A DNA stretch of 10,627 nucleotides from Acidimicrobiia bacterium. Lineage in GTDB: Bacteria > Actinomycetota > Acidimicrobiia > IMCC26256 > JAENVU01. Below are positions 5,965 through 10,627 of this stretch, in pieces. The notes under the pieces were generated by a model, which had not been told where the DNA came from, did no database searches, and was given only the letters and a program-made list of their open reading frames with translations. Numbering within the stretch: the first letter of the stretch is position 1; every line of letters starts with the position of its first letter. Made by a program: the position numbers and the translations under genes. The stretch covers positions 1-10,627 of the forward strand of contig JADGON010000015.1 of assembly GCA_017882945.1 (NCBI GenBank). Reading direction: 5' to 3'.

Positions 5965-6049
5965 CGTCGTCCTCCATCTCGCGGGGAGCAGCCAAGATCG
6001 GGCGGCTCCACCAGTAGATGCCCGGGACCGGCGAGCGCAGTAGGGCCAT
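5957..6049 (-). CDS. Possible 30-aa upstream ORF overlapping the 2TM gene start
   Basis: An ATG at 6049 opens a 30-codon frame (MALLRSPVPGIYWWSRP... ending MEDDDG) whose stop overlaps the first codons of the 2TM-domain gene (GATGGATGA). A GGAGAG lies about 10 nt upstream. The overlap would allow translational coupling, and the tail encodes the Shine-Dalgarno of the downstream gene. Composition is not decisive, and short frames like this are common by chance in GC-rich DNA. Confidence 0.25.
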   Translation of the reverse strand: MALLRSPVPGIYWWSRPILAAPREMEDDDG

Positions 6050-6278
6050 CGGTCCCAACTCTCCGGCCGGTGGGGGAGCGACGGCGCGAGGATCGGCAGG
6101 ACTGAGGCCCGACGCGATGCCGTCAGTCCCGGGTCATGCCTCCCGGCGCGAGTGAGAGCTCGCCCGCCGCTTCGGCTTCGAGTTGTCGATTTGGCCCGCG
6201 GCCGTTCGACGTGGGTGCAGCCGTTGCGCGACCAGAGCGGCTTGACAACCCTCACGTCACCCACTGAAGGTGGTTCCC
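5965..6278. other. Intergenic stretch between divergent genes, little recognisable
   Basis: This 314-nt gap separates the minus-strand 2TM gene from the plus-strand 137-aa gene. Beyond the doubtful short ORF at 5957-6049 I see no gene, tRNA-like structure or strong repeat. A perfect TTGACA at 6242-6247 is present on the plus strand, but no -10 hexamer lies 16-18 nt after it, so I do not call a promoter from it. Promoters for both flanking genes should be here. Confidence 0.5.
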
Positions 6279-6692
6279 ATGCTGTCCGTGAGCAAGTACG
6301 ACCAGGAATACGTCGACCAGTGCCGGGCCCGACTCGATGTTGCGCTCGCCAAGTACCGGGCGCTCGTGAAGACCGCGAAGAAGCCGGCGGTCGACGCCTT
6401 CGAACCGGAGTTCTTCGCCAACCTGGTCGTGGTGTTGGATGCCTCCTTCGTGCACCGACTTCGAGGGAAGGAGGGGAAGGACGGGAATCCGCTCAACGAG
6501 GTGCGAGTGCTGTGCACGTCGTTGCTACAGAACGGCGGTGAGATGATCGCCGACTCGACGATCAAGATGAAGCCGGCGACCTCCGTGTTGAAGTACGACG
6601 TGGGCGACCAGATCGCGCTGACCGAAAAGGACTTCGTGGCCATCTCGAAGGCGTTCTTCGCCGAGATCGAGAGCAAGTACGTGGAGCGCTGA
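6279..6692 (+). CDS. Conserved hypothetical soluble protein
   Basis: The 137-aa protein has no signal peptide or membrane helix. An N-terminal helical region (1-60: SKYDQEYVDQCRARLDVAL...) leads to an FVHRLRGKEGKDGNPLNEVRVL core (58-79), then a lysine-rich section with MKPATSVLKYDVGDQIALTEKDF (97-119) and a closing helix FFAEIESKY. The K-DGNPLNEVR, LKYDVGD and FFAEIE motifs recur, as I recall, in a widespread actinobacterial family without assigned function; this is memory, not a search. The ATG at 6279 is preferred over a GTG at 6270 because GAAGGTGG at 6265-6272 is spaced correctly for the ATG and would overlap the GTG. It converges with the dehydrogenase gene. Confidence 0.83.
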   Translation: MLSVSKYDQEYVDQCRARLDVALAKYRALVKTAKKPAVDAFEPEFFANLVVVLDASFVHRLRGKEGKDGNPLNEVRVLCTSLLQNGGEMIADSTIKMKPATSVLKYDVGDQIALTEKDFVAISKAFFAEIESKYVER

Positions 6693-6700
6693 GCGCGTTC

Positions 6701-6737
6701 GGGTCGGTTCGGCCGTCGCGACCCTGTCCCGGGGGAC
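6701..6737. terminator. Two adjacent hairpins between convergent genes
   Basis: GGGTCG (6701-6706) pairs with CGACCC (6719-6724), and directly after it GTCCC (6726-6730) pairs with GGGAC (6733-6737). They fill the 47-nt gap between the convergent 137-aa gene and the dehydrogenase gene. No T-tract is seen on either strand; a GC-type bidirectional terminator is a reasonable but unproven reading. Confidence 0.35.
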
Positions 6738-6739
6738 CA

Positions 6740-7564
6740 TCAGTCGACGACCACGTCGCCGGGGAGGCGACGTTCCACCAGGCGATCACAGCGGTTCTGC
6801 AGCTGGTCGACGTAGCTCGGCTTCGTGGGAATGAGGAACGTCCCGCATCGAATCGCGTCGAGCACCGGATCAACGATCGCGTCCGGTCGAAGCCCGGTGG
6901 CTGTCGTGTTTGCCAGGAAGTCGAGCACGACGCGTCCGCTCTCGGTCTCGTCTCGGCCGTACCGCTCGCTGCGAACGCGAGCGCTCTGCGCGATGCCGGT
7001 GTCCACCGCGCTGGGAACGAGCACCGACGCGCCAATCCTCGAATGCACGAAGGCGAGGTCATGCGCGAGGCACTCGGTGAGGCTGAAGACGGCGGCCTTC
7101 GAGACGACGTACGGAGCCGAGATCGGTCCGGACACCAGTGCCGCGACCGACGACGTGTTCACGACGTGACCGTCGGTGTCCTGGGCGATCATGCGCGGAA
7201 CGAAGCTCGAGATCGCGTGCACGACGCCCATGAGGTTCACGCCGAACGACCATTCCCAGTCGCCGAGGCTGCGCTCCCAGCTCAGCCCGCCCTGGAACAC
7301 CCCGGCGTTGTTGCACAGCAGGTCCACCCGGCCGAAGACGTCGAACGCCTCGTCCGCGAGGGCAGCGACCGAAGCGGGATCGGCGACATCGACATGCACC
7401 GCGCGCCCACCGCACTCCGCCGCGGTGGCCCGAGCGGCGGCGGCATCGATGTCGGCAACGACGACCGACATCCCTTCGGTCGCGAAGCGACGGCACATCG
7501 CGGCGCCGATCCCCCCGCCGGCCCCGGTCACGACCGCGATGCGGTCATTCAGCTCAGGCAGCAT
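6740..7564 (-). CDS. Short-chain dehydrogenase/reductase (classical SDR)
   Basis: This NAD(P)-dependent oxidoreductase of 274 aa has a Rossmann nucleotide site TGAGGGIG (13-20), acidic D38/D40 after strand 2 (ADID, favouring NAD(H)), DV at 59-60, NNAG (85-88) and a catalytic tetrad N110, S139, Y152 and K156 (YVVSK). The VPSAVDTGIAQ segment after strand 6 replaces the usual PG-x-x-T. Length is normal for a classical SDR with a C-terminal extension. The frame opens with a TTG at 7612, but I choose the ATG at 7564: a plausible -10 (TACCAT, 7618-7613) would start transcription near 7606, downstream of the TTG, and the ATG has an AGGA about 8 nt upstream. It diverges from a four-gene operon across a palindromic operator. 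Substrate is unknown; lipid, steroid or xenobiotic alcohols are typical for such SDRs. Confidence 0.92.
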   Translation of the reverse strand: MLPELNDRIAVVTGAGGGIGAAMCRRFATEGMSVVVADIDAAAARATAAECGGRAVHVDVADPASVAALADEAFDVFGRVDLLCNNAGVFQGGLSWERSLGDWEWSFGVNLMGVVHAISSFVPRMIAQDTDGHVVNTSSVAALVSGPISAPYVVSKAAVFSLTECLAHDLAFVHSRIGASVLVPSAVDTGIAQSARVRSERYGRDETESGRVVLDFLANTTATGLRPDAIVDPVLDAIRCGTFLIPTKPSYVDQLQNRCDRLVERRLPGDVVVD

Positions 7565-7612
7565 CTCGCCATCCTGCTCGGCGGCGGGTCGCGTGTCCTG
7601 GATGAGTCCCAA

Positions 7613-7618
7613 ATGGTA
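7613..7618 (-). promoter_or_regulatory. Candidate -10 of the dehydrogenase promoter
   Basis: TACCAT on the minus strand fits TANNNT and would start transcription near 7606, giving a leader of about 42 nt to the ATG at 7564. No good -35 is present; the -35 region falls inside the GTTAC/GTAAC palindrome cluster, so a regulator bound there would block or replace RNA polymerase contacts. Confidence 0.33.
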
Positions 7619-7626
7619 GCCAATGT

Positions 7627-7648
7627 GTTACCGTAACGGTCTCGTTAC
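7627..7648. promoter_or_regulatory. Overlapping palindromes between divergent genes, TetR-type operator candidate
   Basis: Three GTTAC/GTAAC half-sites are interleaved. GTTACCGTAAC (7627-7637) is a perfect 11-nt inverted repeat, and GTAACG-GTCT-CGTTAC (7633-7648) is a perfect 16-nt inverted repeat sharing the middle half-site. It lies 16 nt before the ATG at 7664 and overlaps the likely -35 of the dehydrogenase, a position suited to co-repressing both directions. TetR-family regulators often use such sites. No TetR gene is in the window; the ArsR-type regulator of the operon is the other candidate. Confidence 0.55.
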
Positions 7649-7663
7649 CGAGAGGGGAGCTTC

Positions 7664-7981
7664 ATGGCTGTCACCGTCGTGCGCTACACGACCAAGCCGG
7701 ACCGCGCCGATGAGAACCAGGCGTTCGTCGAGAAGGTCTTCGCCGAGCTCGCCGCCCACCGCCCTGACGGCCTGCGGTACATGACCTTCCGCCTCGAGGA
7801 CGGCGTGACCTTCGTCCACGTCGCATCGGTCGAGACCCCCGACGGGACGAATCCCTTGGGATCGGTCCCCGCGTTCGGTGCGTTCCAGCGCGAGATCGCC
7901 GACCGGTGTGAAGAGGGCCCCGTCGTCATGGGCGCGACCGTCGTCGGCACCTACGGATTCATGACCGGCGCCGCACAGTGA
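7664..7981 (+). CDS. Small ferredoxin-fold protein of the antibiotic biosynthesis monooxygenase type
   Basis: The 105-aa protein starts MAVTVVRYTTKPDRADENQAFVEKVFAELAA, a beta strand then a long helix, followed by GLRYMTFRLEDGVTFVHVASVE and a second half with a FGAFQREIADRCEEGP helix and a final ATVVGTYGF strand. This is the alpha-beta pattern of dimeric alpha/beta-barrel (ABM-like) proteins, some of which are cofactor-free oxygenases and many of unknown function. No cofactor motif is visible. The ATG is preceded by GAGGGGAG at close spacing and by the palindromic operator. Its stop overlaps the next start as GTGA, so it leads the operon. The fold call is moderately sure; enzymatic activity is not established. 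Confidence 0.75.
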   Translation: MAVTVVRYTTKPDRADENQAFVEKVFAELAAHRPDGLRYMTFRLEDGVTFVHVASVETPDGTNPLGSVPAFGAFQREIADRCEEGPVVMGATVVGTYGFMTGAAQ

Positions 7982-8412
7982 AGTTCTACGAGGCCACGGC
8001 GACGATCGATGCGGGTGCCGACGTGGTCTGGTCCGTGCTCAAGGACGGATCCGCGTATCGGGCGTGGGGCTCCGGCGTGGAGCAGGTCGAGGGATCGATC
8101 GCCACCGGTGAACGCATCAAGGTGCATGCCGCGGTCAGCCCCGGTCGTGCGTTCCCGGTGAAGGTGCAGATCGACGAAGCCGGCGGGACCATGACGTGGA
8201 CCGGGGGTATGCCGCTCGGATTGTTCCGCGGAGTGCGAACCTTCACGGTGACGCCGATGGCCGGCGGAGGAACGGACTTCAAGATGCGCGAGGAGTACAC
8301 CGGCCCGATGCTCGGACTCATCTGGAAGTCCATGCCCGACCTCGGGCCGTCGTTCCAGCAGTTCGCCACCGCGCTCAAGGTCCGAGCCGAGCAAGCCACA
8401 CGGGATGCGTGA
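7978..8412 (+). CDS. SRPBCC-family protein (polyketide cyclase/START-like fold)
   Basis: The 144-aa product begins MKFYEATATIDAGADVVWSVLKDGSAYRAWGSGV, the classic opening of SRPBCC proteins (strand, then V-W-x-V-L-x-D helix and W). It continues with VEGSIATGERIKVHAAVSPGRAFPVKV strands, TMTWTGGMPLGLFRGVRTFTV, and closes with the long helix GPSFQQFATALKVRAEQA. The fold forms a deep hydrophobic ligand pocket; ligand and activity vary widely. The GTG start at 7978 overlaps the previous stop by 4 nt (GTGA), so translation is coupled. A second, AHSA1-type SRPBCC protein is encoded two genes downstream. The family call is firm; the ligand is unknown. Confidence 0.85.
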   Translation: MKFYEATATIDAGADVVWSVLKDGSAYRAWGSGVEQVEGSIATGERIKVHAAVSPGRAFPVKVQIDEAGGTMTWTGGMPLGLFRGVRTFTVTPMAGGGTDFKMREEYTGPMLGLIWKSMPDLGPSFQQFATALKVRAEQATRDA

Positions 8413-8418
8413 CGGGCG

Positions 8419-8766
8419 GTGGCTGCGAGCGCACCCGCCGGCGACCCGTTCGAGGCACTCGGTGACCCGAACCGGCGCGCGATCGTCGAGCTCCTGAGCC
8501 GCGGCGAGAGCTCGGTGCAGGAGCTTGCCGATGCCCTCCCGATCAGCCGCCCGGCGGTCTCCCGGCACCTCCGGCTGCTGAAGGAAGCGGGTCTGGTCGT
8601 CGAAGAGCCCCTGGGCACGCGCCGGATCTACCGGCTCCAAGATGACGGCGTCGAAGCCGCGCAGGCGTACCTCGCCCAGGTCTGGGGTGATGTGGTCACA
8701 CGCTTTCGGTTGACCGCCGAGAACACCACGCCACGGCGCACCGGGACGAAGCCGGGTCGCCGGTGA
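8419..8766 (+). CDS. ArsR-family winged-helix transcriptional regulator
   Basis: The 115-aa protein has the opening DPFEALGDPNRRAIVELLSRGE (9-30), a helix-turn-helix SSVQELADALPISRPAVSRHLRLLKEAGLV (31-60) and a wing VEEPLGTRRIYRL (61-73), ending in a basic tail. It lacks the Cys pair (ELCVCDL) of metal-sensing ArsR proteins, so it belongs to the non-metal subgroup that is typically paired with an AHSA1-type SRPBCC gene, as here. It starts at GTG 8419, 6 nt after the previous stop with a weak ribosome site, and ends in a GTGA overlap with the AHSA1 gene. Autoregulation of the operon is likely; its binding site could be the palindromes ahead of the operon. Confidence 0.93.
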   Translation: MAASAPAGDPFEALGDPNRRAIVELLSRGESSVQELADALPISRPAVSRHLRLLKEAGLVVEEPLGTRRIYRLQDDGVEAAQAYLAQVWGDVVTRFRLTAENTTPRRTGTKPGRR

Positions 8767-9206
8767 TCGAGCCGCTCCGGTTGAGCTACGAGATCGACTG
8801 CACCGCCGAGCACGCCTTCGACGTGTGGACGACACAACTGTCCATGTGGTGGCCACGGGGACACTCCGCGTCTGGTGATCCCGACACCCGGGTCGTGCTC
8901 GAGCCGCGTCTCGGAGGCCGCATCTTCGAAAGGACCTCGGACGGAACGGAGATCGACTGGGGCGAGATCACGCGCTGGAGCCCGCCGTCCCAACTCGGTT
9001 ACGTCTGGCACATCGGGCGTGATCGAACGGACGCAACGGACGTCGAGCTGAGCTTCGTCGACATCGGGGGTGGGCGGACCCGCCTCGACATCGTGCACAC
9101 CGGATGGGAACGCCTGGGCGAAGCGGGTGTCGCCTTCCGCCAGGCCAACACCAACGGCTGGGATTCGCTGATCCCGCGCTACCTCGAGGCTGCGCGAGCG
9201 CGCTGA
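8763..9206 (+). CDS. AHSA1-type SRPBCC domain protein
   Basis: The 147-aa product shows IEPLRLSYEIDCTAEHAFDVWTTQLSMWWP (2-31), then GGRIFERTSDGTEIDWGEITRWSPPSQLGYVWHIG (51-85), a TDVELSFVDIGGGRTRLDIVHTGWERLG segment (92-119) and a final helix NGWDSLIPRYLEAA. This is the activator-of-Hsp90-ATPase-homologue 1-like START fold (PF08327). In many actinobacteria this gene forms an overlapping pair with an ArsR repressor, exactly as here. Ligand or function is unknown; the adaptor-to-Hsp90 role of the eukaryotic namesake should not be assumed. It is the last gene of the operon and is followed by a hairpin. Confidence 0.9.
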   Translation: MIEPLRLSYEIDCTAEHAFDVWTTQLSMWWPRGHSASGDPDTRVVLEPRLGGRIFERTSDGTEIDWGEITRWSPPSQLGYVWHIGRDRTDATDVELSFVDIGGGRTRLDIVHTGWERLGEAGVAFRQANTNGWDSLIPRYLEAARAR

Positions 9207-9208
9207 GC

Positions 9209-9235
9209 CGCTTGGCGCGCGCCGGAGTCCAAGCG
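9209..9235 (+). terminator. Hairpin right after the four-gene operon
   Basis: CGCTTGG (9209-9215) and CCAAGCG (9229-9235) form a perfect 7-bp stem with a 13-nt loop, beginning 2 nt after the AHSA1 stop. It is followed directly by a second, 12-bp palindrome CGCGTGCACGCG (9234-9245). No T-tract follows. Position and stem strength favour a terminator. Confidence 0.42.
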
Positions 9236-9297
9236 CGTGCACGCGTGCGGACCGGGCGCCGCCAACCGTTGCGACGCGACGGAAGCGAGCGCTGCGG

Positions 9298-9331
9298 TTG
9301 TCGACCCGTTGCCACCCGGATACGGTCCGGG
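9298..9331 (+). promoter_or_regulatory. Candidate promoter with operator-like inverted repeat ahead of the phosphoesterase
   Basis: TTGTCG (9298-9303), a 17-bp spacer and TACGGT (9321-9326) make a plausible sigma-70-type promoter, with a start near 9333 and a leader of about 50 nt. The -10 lies inside a perfect inverted repeat CCCGGA-N5-TCCGGG (9315-9331), where a bound repressor would block polymerase. Both readings are computed by eye only. Confidence 0.4.
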
Positions 9332-9383
9332 GGAGTCGTCGCACGGAGCAGGGCCGTGCCGGCGCGTGAGCAGGGGAGGTCCG

Positions 9384-10627
9384 ATGGTGGCAGGGCGGAT
9401 CGAGCACATCGTCGTGCTCATGCTCGAGAACCGGTCGTACGACCACATGCTCGGCTTCGTGCCGATCAAGGGCGGCAACGAGCCGGGGAAGGACGAGGAC
9501 GGCAACCCGTTGCAGTGCCCGGAGAGCCGCACGGTCGCCGGGTCCCCGATGACGAGATCCTGGTCCGATGGCCGGTACGCGTCGCCGCTCGATCCAGGGC
9601 ATTCGCACGCTGCGGTCATGCAGCAGCTCGGCGCGAACCCGAAGGCCGAGTACGCGCCCGACAACCGGGGGTTCATCGAGAGCTACCTCGACAAGGCTCG
9701 AGGGAAGAGCCCGGAGCTTCGCGATCGCCTGAGCTGGCGTCTGCGGCTCTTGGGAGCGGTCACGCTCGCGGTCGCGGCCGCCCAGTTCCCGTGGCGGTTC
9801 GTCGCACTCGGTTGGGCGCTCGTCCTGTTCGCGATCGCGGTCGTCGGCTTCCTCCTCGTTTGGAAGGCGACCTCGGTCTCGGGCCATGTCCCGAGGACGA
9901 TCCTCGATTCGCTCTATCGGAAGTCGAAGCCCAGGTTCATCGTCATCCTGGTCCTGGCGTTGATGGCCGTGGGCTGGCTGATCGTCGGCGCGTTCGTCGA
10001 CGCGCTCTGGGCGAGGATCGTGACCGCAGTCATCTTGGCGGGGGTCGGCGGCGCGCTCGTCGCGCTCGCGTCCAAGGTCGGCCGGCACGAGATCGTGGTG
10101 AACGCGGACACGGTGCTCCAGCGCGCCATCATGAGCTCGTTCGCGCCGGACAAGATCAAGCCTCTGACCGAGCTCGCGCAGGGCTTCGCGACGTGCACGA
10201 GCTGGTTCTGCCCGGTGCCGGGGGAGACCTGGCCGAACCGGAACTTCGTGCACTCCGGAACGTCCGACGGAGCCGTCGACATCGAGTACCGCCTCTTCGA
10301 CGACCCCACCATCTACGAGCGGCTCGACGAGCACTTCGGGGACGCGCCGGGCGTAGTGCCGTGGCGCATCTACTTCAAGGGCGTTCCCCAGGTGCTCGCC
10401 TTCCCGAAGCTCTGGAAGCACCTCGGTCCCGAGGCCGCGCCGGATACGCGCTTTCGCACGCTGGACCGCCTGATCGAGGACATCGAGAAGGGGGACCTTC
10501 CCCGGTACAGCTTCATCGAGCCCTTTCACGGCACGAACATCCCCGGAACGGAGTTCGCCGCGCTCGGCACCACGAACAGCCAGCACTCGGGCAACAACAA
10601 GATCGCGCTCGCCGAGTACGACTCCGA
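9384..10627 (+). CDS. Phospholipase C/acid phosphatase-type phosphoesterase interrupted by four membrane helices, 3' end cut off
   Basis: Family PF04185 hydrolyses phosphoesters using a metal centre. The 414 residues seen begin at ATG 9384 after GGGGAGG. They show IEHIVVLMLENRSYDHMLG (6-24, metal ligands E15 and N16), DPGHSHAAVMQQL (70-82) and NRGFIESYLD (94-103). Four predicted helices follow (about 118-136, 138-160, 184-205, 211-230), after which the family sequence resumes: SSFAPDKIKPLTELAQGFATCTSWF (251-275), VPGETWPNRNFVHSGTSDG (278-296, probable nucleophile region), YSFIEP (375-380) and NSQHSGNN (398-405). The C-terminal Asp-Glu metal ligands would lie beyond the window. Usual relatives are secreted or periplasmic, but there is no signal peptide here. 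Basic flanks of the helix block (RDRLSWRLR, LYRKSKPR, KVGRHE) place both catalytic halves in the cytoplasm by the positive-inside rule. Substrate is unknown. Confidence 0.9.
   Translation, partial: MVAGRIEHIVVLMLENRSYDHMLGFVPIKGGNEPGKDEDGNPLQCPESRTVAGSPMTRSWSDGRYASPLDPGHSHAAVMQQLGANPKAEYAPDNRGFIESYLDKARGKSPELRDRLSWRLRLLGAVTLAVAAAQFPWRFVALGWALVLFAIAVVGFLLVWKATSVSGHVPRTILDSLYRKSKPRFIVILVLALMAVGWLIVGAFVDALWARIVTAVILAGVGGALVALASKVGRHEIVVNADTVLQRAIMSSFAPDKIKPLTELAQGFATCTSWFCPVPGETWPNRNFVHSGTSDGAVDIEYRLFDDPTIYERLDEHFGDAPGVVPWRIYFKGVPQVLAFPKLWKHLGPEAAPDTRFRTLDRLIEDIEKGDLPRYSFIEPFHGTNIPGTEFAALGTTNSQHSGNNKIALAEYDS

Noticed and set aside
6242..6270. Perfect TTGACA ahead of the 137-aa gene as a promoter
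   Set aside because: No -10-like hexamer lies 16-18 nt downstream, and the region there is the ribosome-binding site; transcription would begin too close to or past the start codon.
7565..7612. Longer dehydrogenase starting at TTG 7612
   Set aside because: The 16 extra residues are outside the SDR fold, there is no ribosome site, and the likely transcription start lies downstream of this codon; the ATG at 7564 is preferred, though not proven.
8628..10586. A 652-codon open frame on the minus strand opposite the phosphoesterase, AHSA1 and ArsR genes
   Set aside because: Its product is Arg/Asp/Glu-rich low-complexity sequence with no motifs, and it lies antisense to three genes with clear family signatures; it is a GC-rich shadow frame.
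1..10627. CRISPR arrays, tRNA/rRNA genes, insertion sequences or phage attachment sites
   Set aside because: No regularly spaced long repeats, cloverleaf sequences, transposase-like proteins or flanking target duplications were seen on either strand.

Overview
The window is very GC-rich (by eye well over 60% G+C, with G/C-ending codons throughout), uses GTG starts freely, and its genes resemble actinobacterial families. An actinomycete or an acidimicrobial/soil actinobacterial lineage is the best guess; the species cannot be named from this stretch.

Region 1 (1-4642) looks like a regulated membrane redox locus. On the minus strand, a three-gene run (1673 down to 386) encodes two small Ala/Ser/Thr-rich membrane-anchored proteins and a ferric-reductase-like membrane protein with two histidine pairs spaced as in di-heme cytochromes. 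Divergent from it, an OmpR-type response regulator and its histidine kinase overlap by 4 nt and are followed by ApbE, a FAD:protein FMN transferase. Two upstream regions, one between the divergent operons and one in front of apbE, carry the same three-copy CTTCAYG array with identical 11 and 23 bp periods. This suggests that the two-component system controls both redox gene sets and itself. A partial secreted protein gene (1-254, minus) lies beyond the operon.

Region 2 (4772-6692) holds small genes of unknown role: a five-helix membrane protein resembling DUF6790, a one-helix 89-aa protein, a 2TM-domain protein, and a soluble 137-aa protein of a family I recall from actinobacteria but cannot assign a function.

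Region 3 (6740-9206) is a divergent pair of transcription units around a palindrome-rich, TetR-type-looking operator. A short-chain dehydrogenase runs leftward. Rightward runs a tight four-gene operon: an antibiotic-monooxygenase-like small protein, an SRPBCC protein, an ArsR-family repressor and an AHSA1-type SRPBCC protein, with GTGA overlaps at two junctions.

Region 4 (9384 to the right edge) is the first 414 residues of a phospholipase C/acid-phosphatase-type phosphoesterase. Its catalytic domain is interrupted by about 120-135 residues containing four predicted membrane helices, it has no signal peptide, and charge distribution suggests a cytoplasm-facing active site. With the shared operator array, this is the most unusual item in the window.
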